Source of the DNA: Bacteroidia bacterium
Lineage (GTDB): Bacteria; Bacteroidota; Bacteroidia; JAESSM01; NORP286
Length of the DNA stretch: 7,065 nucleotides
Direction of reading: 5' to 3'
Assembly: GCA_016764115.1 (NCBI GenBank)
Contig: JAESSM010000231.1
Location: 1 to 7,065, forward strand
Shown here: piece after piece, positions 1 through 6,035 of the stretch
Layout: the number at the start of each line of letters is the position of its first letter
Numbering within the stretch: position 1 is the first letter of the stretch
The notes under the pieces: model-generated
Told to the model about the DNA's origin: nothing
What the model saw: only the letters and a program-made list of their open reading frames with translations
Databases searched by the model: none
Made by a program: the position numbers and the translations under genes

Positions 1-1
1 A

Positions 2-262
2 CAAAACCGAATGCCTAAGAGTGAGTTGCCAGCCGAGATGGAGGATGCTACACCAACTAATATTGAAGCTAAAGTGCAATTTCTCTATAAGAGTATTTCT
101 GAACTACCTGAAGTAGATCGAATTATAATATCTCTTGAACTTGAAGATTTGAGGCAAGCTGAAATAGCAAATATTGTGGGCCTCTCAGAATCAAATATTC
201 GAGTAAGAATTCACCGAATAAAAGACAAATTATCACAAAAATTTGAAAATTATGAACAATAA
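2..262 (+). CDS. ECF-type RNA polymerase sigma factor, C-terminal part (5' truncated by window)
   Basis: This is the end of a sigma-70 family factor of the extracytoplasmic-function class, which directs RNA polymerase to a specific promoter set. The frame is open to the left edge through codons before the ATG at 11, so the start and region 2 probably lie outside the window. Counting from the ATG at 11, residues 18-46 carry the region 4 lead helix, including the family-typical ELPEVDRIIISLELEDL. Residues 48-74 form the helix-turn-helix that binds the -35 element (RQAEIANIVGLSESNIRVRI, then HRIKDKL). The last 11 bases overlap the start of the next gene, a membrane protein, which suggests translational coupling and a sigma/anti-sigma pair. 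The 83 residues from the internal ATG are too few for a complete ECF factor, whose usual length is about 160-200 residues. Confidence is high for the domain and moderate for the ECF class. Confidence 0.85.
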   Translation, partial: QNRMPKSELPAEMEDATPTNIEAKVQFLYKSISELPEVDRIIISLELEDLRQAEIANIVGLSESNIRVRIHRIKDKLSQKFENYEQ

Positions 263-851
263 AGACGATTTCAAAGAATTGTGGAGTAAGCAAGAATCAT
301 CATTGATTCCTGATACAAAGGATATTATTGATAAAGCAAGTCAATTTAAAAAGAAGAAACTATTTGAGTTATATGTAATGAATATCTTATTGGCTCTTAC
401 TTCAATCTTTATCATTTGGATATGGTATTATTATCAACCGGAAATGATAACTACCAAAATTGGTATCGTGTTAACCATTGTGGCTATGTTTTCTTATCTT
501 GTTGTGTATAATAAAATCTTCCCACTGTTGAAGCAAGTTGATTCGCAGATAAATAGCAGTCAATATTTGAATCAACTTTTAAAGCTTAAAGAAAAACAAT
601 TGTTTTTACAGAAAACCATGCTATCTCTTTATTTCGCATTACTTTCAACAGGCCTTGGCCTTTACATGATTGAATACGCTACTAGAATGACTTTCATATG
701 GGCTTGTTTCACATACGGAATTACATTTACCTGGATAGCTTTTAACTGGTTTTATCTCAGACCCAGATCCATGAAGAAACAGCAAAGAAAAATAAATGAA
801 TTAATAAATAAATTTGAAAATCTCCATAAGCAATTTCAGTCAAATGAATAA
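252..851 (+). CDS. Four-helix membrane protein, candidate anti-sigma factor
   Basis: This 199-residue protein has a short charged N-terminus (MNNKDDFKELWSKQ), then hydrophobic segments at about residues 38-61, 66-86, 123-143 and 146-168. A Lys/Gln-rich amphipathic stretch of about 94-120 lies between the second and third, and a basic, coiled C-terminal tail of about 172-199 follows. Both termini are predicted to be cytoplasmic. The start at ATG 252 is preferred over the in-frame TTG at 243. It overlaps the sigma factor stop by 11 bp (ATGAACAATAA), a typical coupled junction. Position directly after an ECF sigma gene suggests an anti-sigma or sigma-associated membrane protein, but this is inferred from context only. 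I see no zinc-binding His-x3-Cys-x2-Cys anti-sigma motif, and I do not recognise a named family with certainty. Confidence 0.8.
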   Translation: MNNKDDFKELWSKQESSLIPDTKDIIDKASQFKKKKLFELYVMNILLALTSIFIIWIWYYYQPEMITTKIGIVLTIVAMFSYLVVYNKIFPLLKQVDSQINSSQYLNQLLKLKEKQLFLQKTMLSLYFALLSTGLGLYMIEYATRMTFIWACFTYGITFTWIAFNWFYLRPRSMKKQQRKINELINKFENLHKQFQSNE

Positions 852-888
852 AGGTGCAATAGCACATAACATAAAAAGACAAACGATC

Positions 889-1566
889 ATGAAATTAAAT
901 ACAATTGAAAAATATTTACTGCTTGCTCAACATCCTACTAAAGGAAGATCCATATATGGGCAGTATGTTAATTATGGAACTATAGGTGCAATACTGCTAG
1001 AAGTGTCCTTGAATGATGGAGTGAGTATTGAGAATAAGTTGCTGATATTAAAAGAAAATATCGAATTTGAAAACCCAGTGTTATTAGATATAGCTAATTT
1101 GATAAGGTCTTCAGAAAAGCCAAGAAAAATAAAACATTGGATAAACAAACTTGTAAGAAAACCACGAAAGTACAAATGGCCGTTTTTGAACGAATTGGAG
1201 AATAAAAAAGTTATTAGGATAGAAAATAAAAAGTTTTTAGGATTATTCCCATACAGGAAATGTTACCTAATAGAAAATGCAATTCGCGAATCCTTGATTC
1301 AAGATATAAAAACAAGTATCCTGAATAACCACGAATTGAATAATGAAGAAATTGTTATTCTTGGGTTAGTTGAAGCATGTAAAATGCATAAAATTATTTC
1401 ATCCGAGAAAAAAGAATTAAAAACGATAAAGCGAGAATTGAAATTAATACTTAAAGAAAATCCAATAGCCGGCACAGTTGCCAAAACAATCAAGGATGTT
1501 CAAACTGCCATTACTATAGCAATAGTGACATCGACAATTGCAGCATCTTCAGCAAGTTCCAGTTAA
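889..1566 (+). CDS. GPP34 (GOLPH3-like) family protein
   Basis: This 225-residue protein resembles the GPP34 domain. In eukaryotes, GOLPH3/Vps74 with this domain binds phosphatidylinositol-4-phosphate at the Golgi; the role of bacterial members is largely unknown. Visible hallmarks are the N-terminal helix MKLNTIEKYLLLAQH, a Gly/Leu-rich segment (YGTIGAILLEVSLNDG), the helix KIKHWINKLVRK, a middle segment LNELENKKVIRIE before an aromatic/basic FLGLFPYRK loop, and an Ala/Ser-rich hydrophobic C-terminus (about residues 207-225) often seen in bacterial members. I place the start at ATG 889 because the domain begins there. An in-frame ATG at 844 would add 15 residues and overlap the upstream stop by 8 bp, so that longer form is possible. 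The gene appears co-transcribed with the sigma and membrane genes. Any role at the membrane surface is inferred from the family. Confidence 0.75.
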   Translation: MKLNTIEKYLLLAQHPTKGRSIYGQYVNYGTIGAILLEVSLNDGVSIENKLLILKENIEFENPVLLDIANLIRSSEKPRKIKHWINKLVRKPRKYKWPFLNELENKKVIRIENKKFLGLFPYRKCYLIENAIRESLIQDIKTSILNNHELNNEEIVILGLVEACKMHKIISSEKKELKTIKRELKLILKENPIAGTVAKTIKDVQTAITIAIVTSTIAASSASSS

Positions 1567-1791
1567 GAGATCACTTAGCTTTGGCAACTTATTCTTAGCA
1601 CAAGGTTAACTACTCAGATACCTGATCCACAAATGCTCTACAACAAATTAAAAAAGTAATTAAGAGTTGAGTTCAAGCTACTAACTCTGTCAATATTTGC
1701 CTTGAATAGTTTAAGGTAATTCAAAGGTTTTTTATTGCCATTTTGTTATATTGACCTCTTAAGATATGCCTTAGCACTGTTAAATCAGCAA
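1567..1791. other. Intergenic region before the hybrid kinase
   Basis: These 225 bases hold no gene that I can support; stops are frequent in the frames I read. They separate the sigma/GPP34 group from the kinase and should contain the kinase promoter. Two weak Bacteroidota-type matches are visible. One is a full TAnnTTTG at 1576-1583 without a good upstream TTG. The other is TTTG at 1696-1699, followed 17 bp later by the poorer TAATTCAA at 1717-1724. A 6-bp inverted repeat (1663-1668 with 1683-1688) lacks a T-run. An in-frame TTG at 1735 could extend the kinase N-terminus by 19 residues, but the added residues do not belong to the receiver fold. Confidence 0.5.
1576..1583 (+). promoter_or_regulatory. 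Weak candidate -7 element TAGCTTTG
   Basis: TAGCTTTG matches the Bacteroidota sigma-A -7 consensus TAnnTTTG exactly. No clear TTG/TTTG -33 element is found 17-23 bp upstream, since that stretch is the end of the GPP34 gene. If used, it would give the kinase transcript a leader of about 200 bases. An 8-base degenerate match is expected by chance in AT-rich DNA, so this is only a candidate. Confidence 0.2.
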
Positions 1792-4149
1792 ATGCCTGAA
1801 GACAAAAAATATAACTTGCTGTATGTAGAAGATGACCCTGAAGACCAAGTCACTTTTAGATCTTTCTGCAGAGATAACCTCCCGCAGATTAAGTTAACGC
1901 TTTGTGATTCTGTTCAGGAAACCCAGAAACTTCTTGAAAAACAGACTTTTGATATTATTATTTCTGATTACTATTTAGGTGATGGAACCGGTTTCGAGAT
2001 CATTAAAATGGTTGAAAAAACCCCCGTTGTAATAGTAACCGGTGCTGGAGATGAAAAAACCGCAATAGATGCTCTTAAAAATGGTGCGTATGACTATCTG
2101 ATCAAAGATATAGAAAGCAGCTATCTCAAATTACTCCCTATTACTCTGGATAATGTTTTTACTAGAAAAGCAACCGAAGATCAACTGGAAAAGTTGTCTA
2201 TTGCAGTAAGCAAAACTGATAATTCTGTTATTATTGCTGACAATGAAGGATGTATTGAATGGGTTAATGAAGCCTTTACAAGAATAACCGGTTATACACT
2301 GGAAGATGTTCAAGGAACACACGGAGAAGTTCTAAGACGTGGAGCCAAAACTCCTCTTTCAGACCCAAAGTATTTTAATAAATTAGTAAAAAGGAAAGAG
2401 TCCATAATTTACGAAGCAAAGAATTTCACAAAGTCTGGAAAAATTTATTGGGTTTATACTCAAATTACACCCATTAAAAACAAAAATGGCGAAGTCGAAA
2501 AGGTGGTAGCTGTTGATACAGATATTACTGAAAAGAAAAAAGTTGAACGTGAGCTAATCCAAGCCAAGCATATTGCTGAGAAATCTGTAAAAGTAAAGGA
2601 AAAATTTTTAGCTAATGTAAGTCATGAAATTCGAACTCCCTTGAATGCTATTATGGGTATGTCGCACTTATTGAAAGAAGCCAATTTAAATGAAAAGGAG
2701 AGAAACTATTTAAATATTATCTCCCAATCAACCGAAAATTTATTAGTGATTATTAATGATCTTCTTGATATTTCAAAAATAGAAGCTGGAAAATTCACGC
2801 TTGAGGAAACTGAATTTGAATTAGACAAGCTAATTAATGCATTGGTAACTTCATTGCAATTCAGAATAAATGAAAAGAACATTTATTTAAAAGCAAATAT
2901 TGATGATAAGTTTTCTCCCATCTTAATAGGCGATCCGGTAAGGATCAATCAAATATTGACCAATCTTGTAGGTAACTCTATCAAATTTACTGAAAAAGGA
3001 GGTGTTACAATAGATGTTAATCTTTCTGAAAAGAACAAAGAAGAGTACACAATTCAATTTTCAATTAAGGATACGGGAATTGGAATTCCGAAAGATAAAT
3101 TATCTTCAATTTTTGAAAGTTTTACCCAAGCCAGCTCAGACACTACGCGAAAATTTGGAGGAACTGGTCTTGGCCTGGCAATATCCCAGCAACTTGTAGA
3201 ACTTATGGATGGGAAAATTGATGTGAAGAGTAAAATTGGCCAAGGGTCGGAGTTTTCTTTCACACTTACATTTAAAAGAGGCGATCCTTCGAAATTAGCA
3301 CAACAGGATAATATTGTTGAAGGAATGGCTATTCAGCAATTACCTGCATCATCTATTTTACTGGTTGAGGATAATAAGTTCAATCAGCAAGTTGTAACTG
3401 ACTTAATTAAGTCTAAAAATAAGAAAATTGAAATTGATATTGCAGAAACAGGGCAGGAAGCAATCAATATGATATCAGACAATAATTATCAAATGATTTT
3501 TATGGATATTCAGATGCCGGTAATGGATGGCCATCAAGCAACTAGGTTTATTAGAGAAGAACTTGGCAAAACAAAAAAGAACGTTCCTATTGTAGCCATG
3601 ACGGCCCATGCTTCAAGTATCGAAAGAGAGAAATGTTTTGAGTCTGGAATGAATGACTATCTTTCAAAGCCAATTAAACCGCAGGCTTTATATAACGCCT
3701 TAGTCAAAAATATTAAGTTAACTTCCGAACTAAAGAAAACAACAGTACAAGAAGAGAGAATTACTACGTCAGAAGAAAAAATAACCAATAACCAAACAGA
3801 TAAACTATACGATCTATCATTCTTTGAAAATTTCGCTGAAGGGGATTCTCAGATGCTTTTGAAATACATTAACCTTTTTATAGGTAAGATCCCCAAAGAA
3901 GTTGATAGTTTAGAGAGCAATTTAAAAAAGAAAAACTGGGAGCAAATTCAAACTATCGCTCACTCAGTAAAGCCGCAATTCAATCACATGGCTACCACAA
4001 AGCTAGAAAAATTGGTCATTGCAATTGAAGAAGAAGCAAAAAATAAATCACCAAATTCCAAGAAACTTCAAACTTTTCTAAATGAACTTAAGGAAAACTC
4101 AGAATTAGTACTAACCGAACTTGAAAAGGAAAAACAGAAACTATTATAG
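1792..4149 (+). CDS. Soluble hybrid sensor histidine kinase: REC-PAS-HisKA-HATPase-REC-HPt
   Basis: This 785-residue kinase carries a full phosphorelay in one chain. Residues 6-125 are an N-terminal receiver (acidic ED/D at 13-15, phospho-acceptor D59, T83, K105). Residues 132-250 are a PAS domain ending in the usual DTDITEKKK. It lacks the LOV photoactive Cys motif, so a flavin light sensor is unlikely. A helical linker leads to HisKA with H-box FLANVSHEIRTPLNAI (H278). The HATPase has an N-box with N391/N395, DTGIG at 427-431, FESFTQA and GGTGLGL at 456-462. A second receiver spans about 520-640 (E526/D527, D572, T604, K626). After a charged linker, an HPt domain at about 672-780 has H724 in TIAHSVKPQF. 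No transmembrane segment or signal peptide is seen, so it is cytoplasmic and its input probably comes through the N-terminal receiver or PAS. It has no DNA-binding output, so phosphate could pass to separate receivers such as the two encoded downstream. ATG 1792 is chosen over TTG 1735 because the receiver begins right after it. Confidence 0.95.
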   Translation: MPEDKKYNLLYVEDDPEDQVTFRSFCRDNLPQIKLTLCDSVQETQKLLEKQTFDIIISDYYLGDGTGFEIIKMVEKTPVVIVTGAGDEKTAIDALKNGAYDYLIKDIESSYLKLLPITLDNVFTRKATEDQLEKLSIAVSKTDNSVIIADNEGCIEWVNEAFTRITGYTLEDVQGTHGEVLRRGAKTPLSDPKYFNKLVKRKESIIYEAKNFTKSGKIYWVYTQITPIKNKNGEVEKVVAVDTDITEKKKVERELIQAKHIAEKSVKVKEKFLANVSHEIRTPLNAIMGMSHLLKEANLNEKERNYLNIISQSTENLLVIINDLLDISKIEAGKFTLEETEFELDKLINALVTSLQFRINEKNIYLKANIDDKFSPILIGDPVRINQILTNLVGNSIKFTEKGGVTIDVNLSEKNKEEYTIQFSIKDTGIGIPKDKLSSIFESFTQASSDTTRKFGGTGLGLAISQQLVELMDGKIDVKSKIGQGSEFSFTLTFKRGDPSKLAQQDNIVEGMAIQQLPASSILLVEDNKFNQQVVTDLIKSKNKKIEIDIAETGQEAINMISDNNYQMIFMDIQMPVMDGHQATRFIREELGKTKKNVPIVAMTAHASSIEREKCFESGMNDYLSKPIKPQALYNALVKNIKLTSELKKTTVQEERITTSEEKITNNQTDKLYDLSFFENFAEGDSQMLLKYINLFIGKIPKEVDSLESNLKKKNWEQIQTIAHSVKPQFNHMATTKLEKLVIAIEEEAKNKSPNSKKLQTFLNELKENSELVLTELEKEKQKLL

Positions 4150-4181
4150 TAAAAAACAGCCCCGAAATAAACGGTTAATAA

Positions 4182-4212
4182 TTTGAACTTTAGCAAAATA
4201 ATCCTAATTTTA
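4182..4212 (+). promoter_or_regulatory. Candidate Bacteroidota promoter for the REC/SiaC operon
   Basis: TTTG at 4182-4185 is followed after 19 bp by TAATTTTA at 4205-4212. This fits the Bacteroidota TTTG-N17-23-TAnnTTTG pattern with one mismatch in the -7 element. Transcription would start near 4218-4220 and leave a leader of about 35 bases before ATG 4254. It sits in the 104-bp gap after the kinase, so the four downstream genes may have their own transcript in addition to any read-through. Confidence 0.4.
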
Positions 4213-4253
4213 AATTGATTACCCAAACTATAGTATATCAAAATTCTTCACTC

Positions 4254-4769
4254 ATGAAAAATGGAAAAGTAACAACATTCCTGGTAGATGATGACGAAAT
4301 GTATTTGGAAATGTTAACAGATAAAATAAAGTTAAATCCCAGATTAAGGCTCAAAACATTTAGTAACGGTGAAGATTGTATCAACAATCTATCAGAAAAT
4401 CCAGAAATTGTTATTCTAGATTATAAGCTTAACAAAGACAACTCAGATGCGAAAAATGGAATTGAGATCTTAAGAAAAATAAAACAAGCAAAACCTAATA
4501 TTGAAGTAATTATTTTATCCAGCCAGGAAAAAATTGAAATTGCAGTAGAAACTATTAAACAAGGAGCGTATACCTATGTGGTAAAAAATGAAACTGCATT
4601 TGAAAGGCTAAGAATTGTAATCCACAACATACTACACAAATTTCATTTACAGAGATCAAACAAACTTTACAGGAAACAAAGAGTTTATCTTGTTATTGCC
4701 TTGGTAATTGTTCTCTTGGTTAATGTCCTTAATTACTTATTTAACCCTGATGCATTTAAACTGTGGTAG
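4254..4769 (+). CDS. Response regulator receiver with C-terminal membrane anchor
   Basis: This 171-residue protein is a receiver domain (about residues 5-128) followed by a basic linker (RSNKLYRKQR) and one hydrophobic helix at about 144-163. A short tail ends in Trp171. Receiver residues are present: acidic D12-D14, phospho-acceptor D56 in EIVILDYKL, S89/S90 at the switch position, and K111. The loop after D56 is about five residues longer than in the neighbouring receiver at 5182 and lacks its PGMDG motif. There is no DNA-binding or enzymatic output domain. The positive charges before the helix suggest the receiver stays cytoplasmic, with the tail across the inner membrane. The start is ATG 4254; an in-frame TTG at 4215 would add 13 residues unrelated to the fold. 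It lies 9 bp upstream of a SiaC-like gene and is probably its functional partner. The likely phosphodonor is the kinase at 1792, which is inference. Confidence 0.9.
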   Translation: MKNGKVTTFLVDDDEMYLEMLTDKIKLNPRLRLKTFSNGEDCINNLSENPEIVILDYKLNKDNSDAKNGIEILRKIKQAKPNIEVIILSSQEKIEIAVETIKQGAYTYVVKNETAFERLRIVIHNILHKFHLQRSNKLYRKQRVYLVIALVIVLLVNVLNYLFNPDAFKLW

Positions 4770-4778
4770 CATTTACTA

Positions 4779-5165
4779 ATGAAAGATCTTAACATAAAAG
4801 GCGATGCGGATAGTCCAACTATTGAATTGGACAAACAAGCCGGGGCTCTTGAAATATCAGGCAATTCAGCTCCTGAGAATCCCACCTCCTATTATCAACC
4901 CATTACCGATTGGTTAAATAATTATACAAACAACCCATTTCCTAAACTAACCGTTAAGTTTAAATACGTTTACTATAACACTGCCACATCTATTATGATA
5001 TTGAAAATAATACAGATGCTTGATGAGTTGAATGAGAAGGGTCATGAGGTAAAAATTGACTGGTATTGTGAAGAATATGATGAAGGAATGCAGGAATCAG
5101 GTGAAATCTTCGCAGAAATATTGGAACATGCAGAAATGGAAGTCATTGTATACAAAGATATCTAA
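4779..5165 (+). CDS. SiaC/DUF1987 family regulatory phosphoprotein (copy 1)
   Basis: This 128-residue protein belongs to the SiaC (DUF1987) family, small STAS-like switch proteins. In P. aeruginosa, SiaC is phosphorylated on Thr68 by SiaB, dephosphorylated by the PP2C phosphatase SiaA, and when unphosphorylated binds and activates the diguanylate cyclase SiaD. Family features here are GNSAPENPTSYYQPITDWL near residues 28-46, the core strand and helix FKYVYYNTATS at 61-71, and the acidic/aromatic segment IDWYCEEYDEGMQESG at 93-108. Thr68 in NTATS falls at the same number as the Pseudomonas phospho-site, which from memory lies in an NTSS-like motif, so it is the best candidate phospho-acceptor. 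The length matches the family, so the gene looks intact. It sits between two receiver genes (9 bp after one, 16 bp before the next). Whether it acts on a cyclase or another partner here is unknown. Confidence 0.88.
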   Translation: MKDLNIKGDADSPTIELDKQAGALEISGNSAPENPTSYYQPITDWLNNYTNNPFPKLTVKFKYVYYNTATSIMILKIIQMLDELNEKGHEVKIDWYCEEYDEGMQESGEIFAEILEHAEMEVIVYKDI

Positions 5166-5181
5166 CACCTTACCTTAGTAC

Positions 5182-5592
5182 ATGCTTAAACACCCGAAAC
5201 TTGCAATATTTATTATTGAAGATGATCCTTACTTTGGTACCTTATTATCGGATAAACTTAGAAATATGTACGACCTGAAAATGTACATTTATGAAAACGG
5301 AGAAGACTGTATTAAGAACCTCTATTTAAATCCCGATATTATACTTTTAGATCACTTATTACCCGGTATGGACGGTATCAAAACATTACAAGAGATCAAA
5401 AAGAAAGCTCCTGATATGTCTGTAGTATTTGTTTCTGCACAAACTTCTGCTGAAATTGCAGCCAGATCAATACAATACGGAGCTATGGATTACATTACCA
5501 AGGATCGAGGATCTTTACAAAAAGTAATAGACCTTATTGCCGATAAAGTTTTAAAATACAAAGACGACAAGACTTCAGATTATAACCTATAA
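5182..5592 (+). CDS. Stand-alone response regulator receiver
   Basis: This 136-residue single-domain receiver has no output domain and no membrane helix. It shows the acidic trio E13/D14/D15, phospho-acceptor D57 in PDIILLDHLLPGMDG, S85 at the switch position and K107 in YITKDRG, so it should be phosphorylatable. It shares the run NGEDCI-x-NL-x3-P-x-I-x2-LD with the membrane-anchored receiver at 4254, which suggests the two are paralogues. The lack of a tail helix predicts a cytosolic form. It lies 16 bp after the first SiaC-like gene and only 2 bp before the second, so coupled translation and joint function with the second are likely. The phosphodonor could be the HPt or receiver of the hybrid kinase upstream, but this cannot be seen from sequence alone. 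Confidence 0.92.
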   Translation: MLKHPKLAIFIIEDDPYFGTLLSDKLRNMYDLKMYIYENGEDCIKNLYLNPDIILLDHLLPGMDGIKTLQEIKKKAPDMSVVFVSAQTSAEIAARSIQYGAMDYITKDRGSLQKVIDLIADKVLKYKDDKTSDYNL

Positions 5593-5594
5593 AT

Positions 5595-5984
5595 ATGAAT
5601 ACTATTGAAGCAACTGAAGATACCCCGAAAATAAATTTAGATAGCAGTAATAATTATCTCAGCATAGTTGGAATTTCCGCCCCTGAAGATGCAGTGGAGT
5701 TTTACCAACCAATATTGGATTGGCTCTCTAGTATGCAAAATGATACCCCTCAAGAAATTACACTTAAATTTAGATTCAACTATTACAATACCGCAACTTC
5801 CCTTCTTACATTGCAAATAATGAAAAGCCTTGACAAACTTCATAAAGAAAATTGCACAACGAAAATCATTTGGTGCCATGAAGAAGAGGACAATGCAATG
5901 ATAGAAGCAGGTAATATCTATAAAGAAAATTTATACAACTGCGAATTTCTTTTTGAAAGTTATCCGAAACCTAGTTCACAATAA
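5595..5984 (+). CDS. SiaC/DUF1987 family regulatory phosphoprotein (copy 2)
   Basis: This 129-residue protein is the second SiaC-family switch protein. It keeps the family blocks of copy 1: GISAPEDAVEFYQPILDWL near residues 26-44, FNYYNTATS at 61-69, and IIWCHEEEDNAMIEAGNI further on. Thr66 in NTATS is the position equivalent to Thr68 of copy 1 and of P. aeruginosa SiaC. An ungapped hand alignment with copy 1 gives about 48 identities in 113 positions, so the two have clearly diverged since duplication. The N-terminus and C-terminus differ most (copy 2 ends in ESYPKPSSQ). It starts 2 bp after the stand-alone receiver stop, the closest junction of the operon. No terminator is evident after it. 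Its output partner is not in the window. Confidence 0.88.
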   Translation: MNTIEATEDTPKINLDSSNNYLSIVGISAPEDAVEFYQPILDWLSSMQNDTPQEITLKFRFNYYNTATSLLTLQIMKSLDKLHKENCTTKIIWCHEEEDNAMIEAGNIYKENLYNCEFLFESYPKPSSQ

Positions 5985-6002
5985 CTTTCACCTATATTTT
6001 CT

Positions 6003-6010
6003 TATTTTTG
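6003..6010 (+). promoter_or_regulatory. Candidate -7 element TATTTTTG before the BNR-repeat gene
   Basis: TATTTTTG matches the Bacteroidota -7 consensus TAnnTTTG. It lies 25 bp before ATG 6036, which would give a leader of about 20 bases. No good TTG-type -33 element is seen at the expected distance, where only TTC-containing stretches occur. The 51-bp gap after the SiaC operon and the change in gene type support a separate transcription start here. Confidence 0.3.
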
Positions 6011-6035
6011 GCGTTTCTAAATTATTCATAACCAT

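Noticed and set aside
972..1493. Two minus-strand open frames of 64-67 codons inside the GPP34 gene
   Set aside because: Their products are low-complexity Phe/Ser/Ile-rich shadows of an AT-rich + strand gene, with no supporting start context or domain.
1663..1688. Inverted repeat AGAGTT / AACTCT with a 14-base loop, considered as a terminator for the GPP34 operon
   Set aside because: The stem is only 6 bp and AT-rich, with no T-run after it, so it is not a convincing intrinsic terminator.
2170..2550. PAS domain of the kinase considered as a LOV-type blue-light sensor
   Set aside because: The segment around ITGYTLEDVQG lacks the Cys-containing NCRFLQ-type flavin motif; the matching stretch reads EVLRRGAKT.
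3014..3263. Short open frames on both strands within the HATPase region of the hybrid kinase
   Set aside because: The kinase frame carries the N-box, DTGIG, F-box and GGTGLGL motifs throughout, so the alternatives are chance frames.
4215..4253. TTG start 13 codons upstream for the membrane-anchored receiver
   Set aside because: The extra residues do not match the receiver fold, and the TTG overlaps the predicted promoter's transcription start area. ATG 4254 directly precedes the first receiver strand.
5637..5879. Minus-strand open frame of 80 codons inside the second SiaC-like gene
   Set aside because: It is antisense to a gene with conserved family motifs and has no recognisable domain.
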